Assembly (NCBI RefSeq): GCF_036324505.1
Contig: NC_086366.1
Coordinates: 7,193,427-7,257,426 of the forward strand
Direction: 5' to 3'
Length of the DNA stretch: 64,000 nucleotides
From: Eleginops maclovinus
Lineage: Eukaryota > Chordata > Actinopteri > Perciformes > Eleginopidae
In this document: in pieces, positions 13,428-27,732 of the stretch
Layout: each line of letters begins with the position of its first letter
Numbering within the stretch: position 1 is the stretch's first letter
The notes under the pieces: model-generated
What the model was told of the DNA's origin: nothing
What the model saw: only the letters and a program-made list of their open reading frames with translations
The model's database searches: none
Made by a program: the position numbers and the translations under genes

Positions 13428-16047
13428 GTAGAGGAGGAAGATGGAGGGGTCAAGTCCAAGGTGAGAGGCGTGAAGAAGTACCATAAGGGGCTCAGTGGCA
13501 GGCAGCCTGCATTTTCTCAAGAGCTGGTCTGAATCCCTCTGCTTTTCTGTGGGCCTCAGATCCCCGTGGCCCCCAGGGGACACAGATGGGCAACACGTCG
13601 GGGGCAAAAGGCGAGGGTATGACTTATTGCCATGTGGAGAGAAAAGCACGGAGCCTCGAATCTGCGATGGGACTAAAATTGAATAAAAGTGGGGATGAAT
13701 GCGATCCAGATCTTCAGCCGGTGCCCCGCCAATGCTGTTTCAATTAGCTGGCTCACCAGTTCAAAGGCGAGGCTCCCGATGCACTTCTGCTCCGCATGAA
13801 GCCACTATCATCATGTTGCCCCCTCGCCTTTCACCTCCACATTATGATACCACCTTTTTCCGATCAGAGCGTCCATCTATGCGCCGGCTTGTGCTCATGT
13901 TTTGCATTAAACAGATAGTGAACGCCCTGCCATCACCGGCAGTAAAAGCCATTAGTCAAAAGACCTGCAGGGGTTTATGGCCCTCAAAATCACGAGTGTA
14001 GAAAAGTCTTACAGTGTTCTTGTTTCCAGATCAGATTTCGATTAAACAAATATGGGTCCATTTCTACATTAAATAAATCAAATGCTTTGATAAAAAAATC
14101 CGCTATACTTCTATTGTGTCATAAAGTATAGCGCTCAATACCAAATTCCTCACTTAAAACAAGGAGTTTGAAATCTTGACTGTATATTTAACTAAAATGT
14201 GAAGGAAAGGTTCTCGTGACACGTTGATTCTCTACCTTGGAAGATACAGTGTCTGGAGTCAAGTACAGGTCATATTGTTGATCATTACCATCTGTTCAGA
14301 AGTGACAATCCCACTATGCATTCCAGAACATCGACTGGAACCTCTCTAAGAAAACATTTAAGAAAAGATAAATAATTTGAACTGATAGGGTCCAACCAAG
14401 ACATTAATTACACATCCCAACTGTTTTGTATTTGAGACATCAGCAAACATTAATGGGACAGTCCTGTGGCTCTAAGATTTGGGAACTCGATTGATTTCTG
14501 TCATCTCTTGCTTTATTTAATTCAGAACACCTAACCACACTGCTGTCTGTCTTCCACTGGTTTCCTGTGTTTTAGTGCGCAGCTGCAGACTGTGAATCCT
14601 TTTGTCTCATTTTCTCATTTTGGATCTTCCAAAGATAGCGCTGACAGGTGATATTAATGGTCTTTTATTAGCATCATTCTGATTGCCACAGATTTTTGGA
14701 AGAAAGAAAGAGCAAGAGAAAGTACAAAAAAAGAAAAGAGAGAGGGAGAATATGGAAGTCCTCCGCCCACCGCTTCTCACAGGAGATCGCCTCTCTCTTT
14801 GATAGCCTGCCCGAATCTGTTCCCCCCATAGAAACTGCCCTGCAGATGTTGTTGCTGTATGCTGACTACAAAGAAGGAGCCCTTTATGAGAAGAACATCT
14901 ATTTTGGGCCTCAGTGTTTCCGAGCTGCGGTGCTCAGTGAGAGACGCACAGGCCTAATCTATGTGCCGCTGAAAACTCTGTTTTATTCCCTGCCCGTGAT
15001 ATTTTTAGATTAAAGACAAGTTCTAATGAATAAAGTGAGGATGTAATATTTTATGACAGTATCAATATGCCATCACCGCAGTGGGCTTGGCCCTAAAAAA
15101 AGCCTGCGTTGCTATTGGCATCGACAGAGAGAAAGGGGGGATATGGGGCAGGAACCTCAGTGAAATAAAGAACATGGAGAGGCCTTTGTGTCGAACCTGA
15201 CTTGATTCATTTAGAAGTGGTGAAGAATCTCACCCTCACCCACAGAACCGTGACTTTGTTGCACTGTTGACTGTGAGGCAAAGGTCTTGGGGGCAATATT
15301 GGCTTTTGATATTATCTTTAATTAAAGCAGCAATCCCTCAGCCAAGTTGTCCAAACAGTCCTAAATGAGCCCTGTAAGTCAGACAAACATCCTCAATATT
15401 TGATGGGTTGAGAGTGTGCACTATAGCCTCCAGATGGTCTGTGTTTCTCAAGCGTTTCACAAGGGATGGTACAGGACAGCAATCTTCTGTTCCGAGTGTT
15501 CCTCTTGACAGAACGAGTTCCTCCAAACCACACGCTGAGTTGTTGGATTTCTGCCTAGGTCGCTGTCTTTCTTTTCTTTTCTTTGTCTGAGGGTTTATCT
15601 GTAGGCTCTGTGTGTGCATATACTGTAGCCTTTGTCAGTAAATGTTGAGTTTAATTAACAGCATGCCCATGACCAACTGATTGAGGCTATTGAAACCAAC
15701 ACTGCGCATTTAGCTTTTGATGCAGAAAGCCAACACAACACACCAAGATCAGGGATTTGCATGTCTTTCTTCAAAGACTGGGAGAATAAGTGTTCTCTTT
15801 AAACCATCTTAAATAAGGGTAACATTAATGTTGCTTTACAAAAATAACACATTTATGCTGATCTTTCATGAGAAAAATAAAGATGTGTGTAGTTAGATGA
15901 AAAGAAAAGAAAAAATCAGGACTAGGAGGGAGGGAGAGAACGAGATCCTGAGTCCAACATGCCCCGGTTGATAAGCTTCGGGACTGGTGCCAGAATACTC
16001 CCACCCAACACACATACACAAACACCAGTGACCAGCTTGACCCCTGT

Positions 16048-16084
<37 letters not shown>
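16048..16084. repeat. compound (CT)n(CA)n microsatellite
   Basis: A CT run passes directly into a CA run. Confidence 0.9.
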
Positions 16085-19000
16085 ACTCCAGTGGCGTCCA
16101 CTACTCCTCTTCATTAGTGTTCCAGAACGAGATGCTTGTCATGTAATTAGCAGAGGAGGTTTTTCTAAATGCCTGGGTAACACACACTCTCATTAGAGGA
16201 GTGAGAGAGGAGAGGTGTAGGCCAGGGAGGCGACTAGAGGGAGACCAATCAGTGAGATAGAAGGGGGAGAGATAGACAGGGGACAGAGAGGGAGCATGCC
16301 AGAAAAAAGTGTTGATAGCACCAAGAGAAATGGAAACTGACACGATGAGGGGCGAGACTTTTTGACTTGAGTGAGTAAAATACTAACAACCACTTATATG
16401 GACTAAATTATAAGGATCATCATTCTACTTGGCTTGAGTTAATAAAATCAATGACAAGCATTTAAATAAACTTCTGCCTCAAATTGTATTGCAATGACAA
16501 CCCCTCAGTAGGACCAACTCCCATCGCTCTAGCAGCTCCGCTTACACTCAAAATATGTAATCCTGAAATGTTATCATCTCTATTCTTAACCCTCATGTTG
16601 GATTCTCATATTAAATCTGGAAGCAACATATGGAATCACCCCAGGAAGTAAACACAAGGCAATACTTTACCTTTTACCAAAAAACCTCGATTTCAATTAG
16701 GACACACGTATGTTAACTGAGGGGCAGAGATGTGTTTCAAAATAAAGTCATTTTTATTAAATGTAAGGACAAAATAGGAAACTCAGGAAGTGTTGCTGCA
16801 AGATACATTCAGTTAAAATGATCTTTATTACAGAATGTAATGTGATGTAATATTAAAAGTATGTGTGCGAAAAGAAACTACAACTAAGGTTGGCTGAGGC
16901 CAGTCAATGGGGTGGCAGGGTACTTCGAGTGGAACTACGGTGCCACCAAATACTCACCAGGTGCAGCCACAGCAAGCCACACACACACAGCAAATAGTGC
17001 TCTTTACCACAGCAAACTGAGGAAAAAGGCAAAGAACTAAATGCAAAACAAGTATGCACAAATAAACACTAAGCAAAACCTTAAACTATATCTTTGGACA
17101 AATGCAAGTAGGCAAAACTAATCAAAACACAGCAAAAAGTAAAACAAAAAAACACTACAAGACAAAAATAGCAAAGACAAAATATTGAACAAGCAAAAAC
17201 AGCAGCAGGTAAACCTAAAAGCAATGGATAAATGTAGGTTAAAAAAGGCTCACCATGCGGCATACAAACAATTAATGTGTTCTGGCCCTACTCCCCACAG
17301 AAATTAGGTAACCTACTGATGTGGAAGCTGGACAAAATGTAAGGAAGCAGCAAGTGAGCATGACATAGCAGAAATGAGACCAATTTACCCATGAATTAAA
17401 AAAGGCAGCCCACCTGTTCGACCGACAATGACAGACAAAGGAAAGGAGGCCAGCAGGTGCCTTTCATGCACAGCTCAAATAAAGGGAGTGGTTGGGGGAG
17501 GAGTCAGGCCTTGAGCTGGATTCAAGAGCATTACCCACTACAACTGCAACATAGAATAAATAGAATAAAACATAAAAAACAAAAGACATAAAAAAGTGCA
17601 ATACTAAGCTGCAGAAATAAGAAGAACATGTACATATAAAATAGAATAAGATCAAATACAGTATACAATTAAATAATGTGGAATAGAATACATAGTGTAT
17701 ACTGTATAATTCCTTTATAGTCATTGCATCAGGTACAATGATTTTTGATAATAAACAATCCTGACAGTGCATTTCAAACATACATTTTGGTGGCATGAAC
17801 CTTTTACATACAACATTAGGAATGATTTCACACTATGTGTACATAATTAAGGAGCTGGTTGTGCCACAGTGTTTCAGTAGTCCCCCGGTTGTTGTGAGAA
17901 AGAGGTATCATTAGTTCCACTACATCCCTGTTGAGTTCACACTGATAACAACATCAACGCGCTAGTAGACCTGTCGGCTTTGTTCAGGTCATCTAGCCGG
18001 TGATGAGGTGTGTGGTTCAGGCAGCAGAGGAGGCCTTATCAGCGCGATGAGAGGGAAGAAGGAGCTGCTTGTCAGTGGCTGCTTTCAACTGAGTCTGTCT
18101 AATGTCCTGTGTCTGGTCTCCTTCCCTGTCTTGTATACTTCTGTTTCAACATCCCCTCACTACTACCAGGCATGGGTCATTAAAACAATGGATATATGCT
18201 TTGTTTTATTAACCCAGGTGACAAGTAAGTAGTGATACATTTTAGTACACCTAAAAAAAAACTATACTTTTCTGTAATACAGTTTGGTTTCCTTTGTTTG
18301 ATGAAGATATAACCATTAAACACAAACTTAAATTAGCAGATTCTGGTTAAATTATTACCCACATGCAACTCTTTCTCAAAGATCAAGACACTATTTACAA
18401 TTCTATAGAGATTTTTATAAAAATGTGATGCTTACAGGCCATTACAATAATTACTGAATCTACCTGTGTTTTTTCTCACTTTCACCTTTCAGCCTGAGAG
18501 CACCTAGCTTCTGATTGGTTAGCTCAATCACATGTAAATCAGAAACCAGGAAGTGCTCTGGTTGGGAAGCTAATCAAGCATGGAGCCCACTCAAGAAAGT
18601 TATCTATCTCAATCCTGCTGTTTCCTCTCATTAGGAGTGATCCAAGCACAACATATCATGCGTCATACAAACATACTCTTGCAGAGGAAATATGTTCGGA
18701 GCAAAACCATGGTAACCCATCTTGGATATATCTCTCATAAACTAATAACGTTACACAACAAACAAATGACATTTAATTATTGAGAAAGGGTTCCTGGGAG
18801 GCGGACACCACTGGATTTATGGTAAGTGGAATCACTTAACACAGTTACTGATACATGTACTACTCATGATACAACTATTTGGTTAATTCTTGGAAACTGA
18901 GTGGCTATATTGTTTTACAAGGCTTTCAAGTCTAGCTTATTGTATGAAGGCCTGTTTGGGACCATAACTACAAGGAGTGTGCTTTAGATGTTTGACATAC

Positions 19001-19599
19001 AGTTTTTACTGCTGGTTTTGGGCAATCTATGAAGGCTGACTGATGTTTCTTGGTCAACTAAGCAACATAGTCTTCAGGAAAAACATAGATTAGATGCTAG
19101 CTAGCTAGCTGACCTGAGGAAAGTGATTGAGTGCATAAATATGGCCTAGTTGTTTTTGGGTGAGGACATACATCTTTTAATATATTTAGAGTTTTGTATA
19201 AAATATCAAGCAAGTGTGTTATTATGACTTGAGTTGTGAAGATCTAAACTCAGAGCACACAAATCACCTCTGTTAGCTTTGGCGCTCCCCTAATGGGGCC
19301 TGGACCCTAGGTTAGGAAAAATTGACGTAGAGGAACACATTGAGTCTCACAATGGAGTCAATAGAGCTAAAGTATTGGTTTTGACATTAGAAGTTAAGGA
19401 TAATCAAAGCTAACTGTCCAAAATGTTGAGTGTGTGTAGAAATTGTTGCTTGGGGTTGCTTTAAGTTATTTGCAGCAATCCCATGAAGATTTGACTGTAG
19501 GGTTGGGTCGAGGCAGGCAACAAGGCCTACTAGTACATTGTGGTCGATGTTGGGAAATGCTTCTAGCACAACATGAGTGATGTCTTTCTTCTTACACAT

Positions 19600-20345
19600 T
19601 GTTAGAAATAATCGATATATTGGAGCGGAACATTAAAAGATAATTCACTGTTTCTGGACGGATCATATTTGTCCAATTCCGGTAGTATTACCGGATGTTG
19701 TTTTAGCCTCAGTTAGCATATAGCTAATATTGTATTGTATATATGAGTGGAGGGAGAAGGACGCGTGGGGTTACATACTAAACACACCGCCTCTACCTCT
19801 CACTCATTGATGCTGCAATGATACTGTTGCGTGTTTAATAACTGATCAACTTCAGAAGGATTGCATAATAGAATATCGTAGGTGAGAGCTTCAGGACATC
19901 ACTAACAAGATGCCGACGGTGACGTCTTAAGAGGACACGCCCCCGACGACGTCAGCCTATAGAAGAATCCGGAGAACCCCATGTGACAAGCGGCCAACAG
20001 GATCCAGCCCCCGCTACCAACCTATTAGAGCATGAGACCGGAGCACGTCTTATTTTGAAGTTGTTTATTGTATGGCCGGAAAGGGGTGGTTTTATAAAAC
20101 ATGTTTGTATTGTGAAATCGAGCCCTCTTTTGTTCCGGACCGCCACACAGTAACTACTGATGAGCTCCACTCAGTCAGCGGCCTGTGGACGCGTGTACCG
20201 GGCTATTGAGCCACAGCTGTGAAACGTTTGTAAAACCTACTGCTGCATCCTTTTATTAAATACTCCTTTAAAACGTATAAGTGGGGGTTCACTTCGTTTC
20301 TTTTGAATCGACTCCTGGGCTTCGAATAAATGAACATTTCCTACA
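19600..20345 (+). mobile_element. candidate LTR of a retrotransposon
   Basis: A block with TG...CA ends (TGTTAGAAAT ... TTTCCTACA) followed at once by ATTTGGTGCCCC, which resembles a primer-binding site. Inside are two opposed CRE-like sites (TGACGTC near 19920, ACGTCA near 19948), a TATA-like CCTATAGAAG near 19956 and AATAAA at 20325-20330, in the order expected for U3-R-U5. No gag or pol frames follow and no second LTR was seen, so it would be a fragment. The superfamily is not determined and no target duplication could be verified. Confidence 0.42.
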
Positions 20346-23300
20346 ATTTGGTGCCCCTGGACGTGTACACATCCAATATTTCACTTGTTTTACAAGGGCG
20401 AGAATTCATTTGAGTTTTGAGATGGCAGGGAGTAATTTGGCCAAAAATCTACTCAGAGTAAATCCTTCACTAAATCACAGTCTCTCTGGGAGGCTATCCC
20501 AATAGAAATATGCATCCTCAGCTAGGGAAGGACGGAGGATGGAAGCCATTACTGTAGATTATGTTCTGCTTCAGGTGAAGTCATAGACCACAACGTCAAA
20601 GAGTCGAAACAAACGTATTCCATATTCTTTAAAAGACGGACGATCAATTTTCAGGGTCTGAAGACGATACTGGGGGCTAAATGAGGAACACTTGCCTTTG
20701 TCGCGTGTGCTAACATCTGTTGTTGTGTGGGAGCGGGCTGCAGCTCATTATATATTGTGTAAGAGAATTCTGAATCTGCATTAAAACTAGTAACTGCAAC
20801 AAATTGCTTTCCTCTGCCTCCATCAAATTGAATTAAATGTCCAAGAATAGAAAAATAGTACTTCCATAAGGGTTTGTGAAACTACTGTGATGTTTTACTC
20901 CGTGGGGTCTATATTTGGGGTCTACCTCCACTTTCACTATCTTACTCCTACTCTCTCCTCTATGTTAGTCACTCTCTCATACACATGCAGCCAGGCAATC
21001 TCTGTCCAATCTCTCATCACCACTGTCTGGCAGGTTAGTGTTTCTTTGTTTCTCTTCAACTTCTCACTCCCAATCGCATGTGCTGAGTCCCATTTCCAAC
21101 CGCCGGCCTCCCCCACTCACCCACACCTATACTCACCCCTACTCCCACCTCTTACTGTGCAGAAACAGGGGCTATTTTTAGAGCTCTGTTGATGGTTTAA
21201 GGATGTTAAGTCCATAGTGTGCCATGGATTTTCAGAGAGGAAACAGGCTGTTTCTCTTGTTGCCCCCTAACCTCCATTTCATTTCCTTCTCTGCATCCTC
21301 TCCTTCCTTCTTAGAAAACCTCTCTCCAAAACACCCCCTTACACACTTTCTTTTTCTCCCATACCCGAGCCTCAGCTTCTCTCTAACCACCCGATTGTCA
21401 ACAAAACACCACCAGCACCTCACACCTACACATTTCTCTCATTCTCGTCTTCTTTCTCTCTCTTCCTATCAGTGAGCTGTTTCTCTCCCTGTACTTGTAA
21501 TCTGGGGCTGTCATCATTCAGACTGTTACCCAATCTGCTGTATGTCTGTGGATGGAAGATGCTTTGAGTACAGAGCCTCACCCTTAAACAGCTTGTGTTT
21601 GTGATGTATGGATCAATACAAAAAAATCGATTCAACAATTGTTTTGTACACTTTTGTACAGTTTTTTTTTTTATTGTAAGGAATTTTAACTTAAAATACA
21701 TTAGCTTCCTTCATGGGAAACACATTTCCTTTGACTTGTCCAAACTACAGTAATGGGAGACAATTATGCTGTAATTTGTAGTTAATGGTGCAAGATATCA
21801 GCATTGTTTTTTTCAAAGGTTTGTAACTCCTTTACGAAAAGTTTAGAGCAGAAGCCTGACATGCCTTAGTCGTTTCACAGCTCAACTCTGCCCTCTGTCA
21901 TTGGATATCTGTATTGCAGACACAGTACACCAACTTTTTAACCAGTAGCATCACACAAGTGAAGAATACATGTCTCTTAGCTTTATCTCCTATTTGAAAT
22001 GTAGATTTTTTTTTGTTGGTACATTTGATACATTTTTGTCCGTTTTCCTTAAGGGAAACACAAATCTATATAGCTACTTTTTTTCCAAAACATGTTGAGA
22101 GCTGGCACGGCCACCTACTAGCTTCTGTGCATCTAACCAGCCGTCTCAAATAGCCCTCACCATATGTTAACACTTTACTCCCCAAATACCCATGATGACA
22201 GCGTCGCTCTGTCTCTTTAAGACCCGGTGTGGAATGCTGTGGTTTTGCCTAGGCGTTTGGGGTAGTGCCCTCACCCACACATAAACACAACCCTAAAAGT
22301 GACTGTGACTCACTCTCCTTCTCCCTGTCCCCTTACCTCCCGCCTTCTCACATGCCTCCTTCTCCTGGCCCCTGTGTGAGGATGATTTTTTTTGTGTTGT
22401 TTGGCTTTGCGGCCTTTGCTTCCATTCTGCTTTATTTAAAAGTGTAAGAAACAATGTCCTGCTCTGATCTGGCTGGCACTGTGTCAGAGCACCTGCAGCG
22501 TCTGTTTCCTGCTTCACTTGTTTGTTTGTGCCACAGGTGAAAAGGGAGGGTTCCATTGTTGTCTTTGGACTCAACAATAATGGAATAGTAAACATGCCAT
22601 ATACCATCTTGTACATATTTGCACACATTATGTTTATTTTGGATAAAATCTATGGATATTATGTCTCTTTATGATTAATGCAAACATATTTTCTTTGGGG
22701 GAAAAAATAGTTAACTTATAACCTAAACATTTTTTTTAATAATGAATGGACTAATTTGCAGTAATCATTTAATAGTCTCTGATGGTTTATAATGTCTCCC
22801 ATTCTGAACCAAAGGGCACTAAAGTCCTCAATGAGCTGCTTCAAGCTTGAGCCAGAGAGCCCTCCAGTGGTTGCAGTTGGCAGTGGCTTTCCCCATGAAT
22901 AGGATCAATAGACGAGTTCCCTTTATTAGATCCAGATTTGACCGTCTGAAGGCACAGATGAATGATTTTTGTAGTCTGGTGAGCAGCCCACATCGAGTTC
23001 AGCCTGTCAGACATGTCTGGGGGGACGTGGGGGAGGAAAGAGAGACGCGGGCCTCAAAAGCCTTGAGAATGCGGGACAGGGGTAAACCCTAAACCTGAGA
23101 GCTCAGCCTGGGCTAGCAGCCTTCCAGGGAACAACACTTTTCTTATTGAGCCAGCGGGCCAGACCCAAATGAGAGGTGACAGCATATTCATTTCACTCCA
23201 TGTTTTTCTTTAAGGGCTTTTTAAAATGCTGCTGAATGATGAGCGGTCAGTGGATTTATAGTTCAGGGGATGATTTAGGCTTTGTAAATGGCACTGCCTT

Positions 23301-23994
23301 CCTCCTGCTCCTGCTCACCCTGCTTTTTTCCGCAGAAGCAGTCATTTTCAAAAGCTTTATTTCAGCCTTATGTTAAGGTAGGGATGACTCTCCCTGGCAA
23401 CAAAGATTGATTTAAAATGTAAAGCGAGCACCTTGTTTCCCATGCCCAGTCTGGAGTTAGAGGCAGGGTGTGTCCACTTTTACAGCTGAATTGACACAAG
23501 ATAAGTCGTCTGGGAAATCCATGTCTACACCCTCAGAAAAATAGAGATACACAGTATTTTGTGGTGTTGAAAAAACGTATTACAGTGTAGATGCATAAAG
23601 CACAGACACACGCCAGACACTGACCTAAATACACCCTCTTTTCTTTTGATTAAGTGCATACCAGAACATATTATATGTCATAATAACATGCATTTTGTCT
23701 CGACACCACATGTCCTTCCACAAATATCCACTCTCCCAAGCTCTCATCTCAGCACAACCCCCAGGGGCAAGAATACCGAGACTGAACATATGAGGTCACA
23801 TAACGGACCTATCAGGGGTTGGCTCTGGACCTGATGAGTGGCAACACATCAGGAGGCATTGGGAGGTCGTTAATTTATAGGGATGCTATTACCTTCATAA
23901 ATGCTTGCCTCATAAAATGACTGGCTTGCTTTAATTTAATACTTCCCGTTGCTAATTATCACCGCACACACTAGTGGGCTGCAGTCTGCACTCT

Positions 23995-24756
23995 GTGCGA
24001 GAAATGTTAAGAGTTTTGATAAGTTTATTTGAATGTTGTTGTTGGGTAATGTGTTGTTAATTTGGGAATAGCATTTCAAATCTTTTCCACATGACAAAAG
24101 AAGCTGTAGCCAATGCAGTTTGTGTCAAGAGAGGTGTTAACGTTGTTAACATACATATTAGGTTTAATCTTAGAAACCCTAATTCAATAGAAGTATAAAG
24201 AACGTCCACTGTTTTGAGCTTACATGCTCTGTGTGAGATGTTTAAAATGGACGATCGATGTGCGTTTATTTAAATGTTGTTGTTGTTGGGTTAAGTCTTG
24301 TACATTTGGGCAAAACATCATAAATGTTTTATAGTCTTTTGCACATGACAAAAGAAACCGGAGCCATTCCAGTTTGTGTCAAGAGAGGGGTCAAAGTTGT
24401 TGAAGTACATCTCCTGTCTCATTTTCCTTTAGGGTAAATCTTGCAAACTGTAATGCAGTAGAAATATAAAGAACCTTCACTCTTCTGAACAAGACTGCTG
24501 AGCTTGGGCTCTGTGTGAGATGTTTCAGACGGACAGGCGGGGTAAAAGACTTGATTTTGATTTGGGTGTTGGGTAATATCTTGTTCATTTGGGCAAACTA
24601 AGTATTTTCCTTGTGAGAGAAAAAGCTGTTTTCCTGTCAAAGTTGTGGGAATTATTCTCCTCTTTGCTGTCTCTCAATTCAATCTCTCAAACTGTAATGT
24701 AATAACTAAAAATCATACAAATTTTACAAATTTCCAGTCTAAGCTTGCATGCTGCT
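23995..24756. repeat. diverged tandem repeat, about three units of ~240-280 bp
   Basis: Units begin near 23995, 24231 and 24513 with GTGYGAGAWATGTT. Shared landmarks in order are a GTTGTTGTTGGG stretch, ATTTGGGCAA, CACATGACAAAAGAA, CAGTTTGTGTCAAGAGAGG, a (T)AATCTTRSAAAC stretch, ATAGAARTATAAAGAAC and a final AGCTTRCATGCT/AGCTTGGGCT. Units 1 and 2 are closest; unit 3 is more diverged and shortened. No frame is conserved. Confidence 0.7.
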
Positions 24757-27239
24757 CCACGTCTGGCCTGGATGCTTGTGTGAAAAGATTTGATACTATG
24801 CCCTGCCTTCCCTGGTGCCACACTGCCATTTTCTCTTTCCCCATGGAGCAAAAAGAAACATGGGACCAGTCTCCATCTCCAGATCATCTCTCAGTAGCCC
24901 CTTTAACTAAATAAATAACTCATTACAGTTCAGAGTAAGGAGCTTCATTTACTCGAGGAGATGTAATCGCTGATGTAGCCCGCATCATCTAAAATACACA
25001 TGTTTTCAGTGGAATCCCAGGAGAAGGAGCACTGAAATGTTAAGTGAGGAAAGACTTGCTGTGGACTGTATATATGAAACTGTTGATGGTAGATTGTTTG
25101 GTCTCCCTGCACAGTAGGATTTAAGTCTGCTATAAAAGTACACAAGGACATTTAGTTTTAAACCATATCAAAGTGAATGTATGCTAAATAATTAGTGGAG
25201 GGCAATTGAAAGGGAGTTTTGTGTAAGCCGTCCACAAGAGGCACAATCACCCTACAGCCACATTCCACATTTAATGTCAATACCATGGCAGAAAACAAGA
25301 AGTCATGGATGGTGCAAGGCTTGATGAAACAACCAGACAGAGGACCTGAGGCACTTTGCAAAAAAAGAACAAGAAAAACATTTTTCTTCAGCTCTTTAAA
25401 AACACAAGAAGAGTGTTGCAACATTGGACAAAGAGAACAGTGTCAGAAACTTTACACGGTTACAGTCGATCAATTCAACAACTTTTCTGAAAACGCACAA
25501 TTTGAAATTCCATTATGCTTGCTTTTGCCATTTAAGGTTAAATAAAAGCCAATGATTAACCAGAAATAGTAACTAACCTTTGCTCAGTGTGTCTAGTAAT
25601 AGCTTGGGGATTGGTTCTCATTTTTAAACTGTATTTTTCAAACAGCTTTAAGTAATTTGACTTAATGTATTTTCATTTACAATGATAACAACCTATCCCT
25701 TTATTCTAAGTTGGGATGTTTTTTTTTGAAAGCTGGTGGCACTGTTAAGAGTGAGTTTTGAAGTGTAGCAAAAGTTGTTTTAGGTTAAATTGGGACTCTT
25801 TACTTTGTCTGCTGTCCCATGTAAACATGTCTCTACATTGTATTAATGTTAGCATTAATATCAGCTCATATCAGACCACAAAATATGTATTCTTTTTCTT
25901 TTTCCTGAGAATTTAATAGTTGTTGTTTAAATGTGTTAGAAAACTGCCCCTACTGTATCCTGAGGAAGGCAACACAGCAAGCACATGAATGCAATTTTTC
26001 AGCAAAACGGATGCTGGGATTTCCTTCCATTGTTTCGTTCTGGGAACATTATTATCAGTGCTGTTGTTTTTAATCATTGCATTAGGAAGCGGTGCCACAA
26101 ACAGACGGTCTAGCCGGTGATGAAAGGCGAACCATTTACCAGATGACCGCCAACACTGTAAAAAATCCAATATTTTATTTTAGGATTGTAGTGTTTTGCA
26201 TAAAGCAGTGTCGTTCCCTCTTTAAAACGTTTCCAGACTTTTTTGTCACGTCATTACCTCGCTATTTGTCGGATCACATGATATAAAGTAATTATGTGCA
26301 CGGGAAATTATGATTTTCAGTGATGGTTGCTTGTTGCAGTGAAGACATTGTCTAGGTCTTAATTACAGCAACAGATCCCACATGTCACACTCATTTTGTC
26401 ATTTTTTTAAGGCCCCCCAATTCAATCCAGAAAGGCGACTTCTAGGTTGCACTTTGGTTGCTCCGCGTGAATTATAGCGACCTTGATGAGGCTATAAAAC
26501 GCCATGGTTGGGTGACTTTCCTCGCCGTGAATTGCCCCACATCCTTTGGGGGACTCCTGGTCCAAGATGAGGGCAGCAATGTGAAGGAAATGAAGTTAGT
26601 GAACTGAGTGGGGTCAACTGAGCAGGAAGAGTAAACCCACTGCAGAGGAACTGCTGCTGGTTGTATTCCTGCGGGAACTGTCAGCATGAGGACAAACATG
26701 AACATGAATGAAGATCCTGAGTGGATGCTGCTGATGGTTGATTATTAAAATACACTTTACTGAATCAAGATATATTACTGAATTGTCAGCCTTACTGAAG
26801 GATTTCATTTGTCTAGAAAATTCTGTATTTGGACTTATTGTTTGATACTTATGATTGATGCTTTATTAAACATTTGTCAACAACTAATGCCTAATTTCGA
26901 TGTTTGTTTTTTTTGCAAAAGAAAGGTGGAAACACACAATTAGATTTTTGGAAAAGATAATGTTTTCACATTGACACTTCTAAAGTTGTCTGAGCAGTTT
27001 CCGGAGATCCACCGTGTTTTGCAGTGTCTTTGTATGCACTTGGTAACAAATCAATACAAAAAATACCTATTGCTTTTTTTGACGCTGTCTATTACTGAAA
27101 GACTGTATAAAGCAAATTTATGAAGCTCTTTCGCTGTCTGCTTTTCCCTTATTTCATGGTTCAGTGGCCTCACACTGCAGGCAAGGGGAGGTTTTCTCTC
27201 GCTGCTCATTGGTCGCAGCTCTTCCATCTCAGCAACATT

Positions 27240-27398
27240 TCCATTCATACACCCGGCGCTCCTTTTCAGCCCCTTTCAACATAACTCAACTGTCATCATC
27301 ATTGGAAAACGGCTTTGCCAGGACGGGACTAATTATTTAGAATTGGCTGCGGGGTGATTGGATCGAAACAGATCAAACGATCGACAGAAACACGACAG
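27240..27398 (+). other. candidate fli1 upstream leader exon
   Basis: A strong donor, ACGACAG|GTGAGT, ends here at 27398. It is followed within 2 kb by two exons that have good acceptors and fli1-compatible phase. A reverse CCAAT box (ATTGG near 27208) lies upstream. I infer an untranslated first exon from an alternative promoter. The 5' edge is a guess, and no start codon in it is required. Confidence 0.35.
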
Positions 27399-27732
27399 GT
27401 GAGTGAGAAAAAGAACAGTTCATGTGTGCTAAAATAACTGCTCAGACTTACTCTGCAGCGTAGGTGTGCGTGCATGAAACACTAAATCCACTTGTTTTAT
27501 TACTATTGCTGATGCGCATTCACATTGTAAAAACCGACACAACCGATCAAAAGGAAAGGAGGAAGTTTCGGAGTAAACTGCGATAAAGAAATGTAGTCAT
27601 ATAACAAATACGTTTCTTATAGTTCGTTTTATTGCATCAGAGCTGTTTTCAAAGTTTTACCGTATTAAAGGTCTGCGTTAAATACCACTTTTGCAATCGA
27701 AAAAATACAAAATTTATCACTTCTCTTCGCAG

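Larger units (their letters stand above)
12214..27239. other. intergenic region between ets1 and fli1 5' ends
   Basis: No supported gene. It holds one GT array, a CT/CA tract, an LTR fragment, a CT-rich block (21270-21480) and a diverged tandem repeat. The shared ets1/fli1 control region would lie here if the divergent arrangement holds, but I cannot identify individual enhancers without alignment. Confidence 0.4.

Noticed and set aside
17451..17800. A-rich stretch resembling the tail of a dispersed repeat (similar near 47430-47600)
   Set aside because: Composition is suggestive, but I could not define ends, a family or a target duplication.
25219..25545. 108-codon frame in the intergenic region
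   Set aside because: No recognisable motif and no promoter or splice context.
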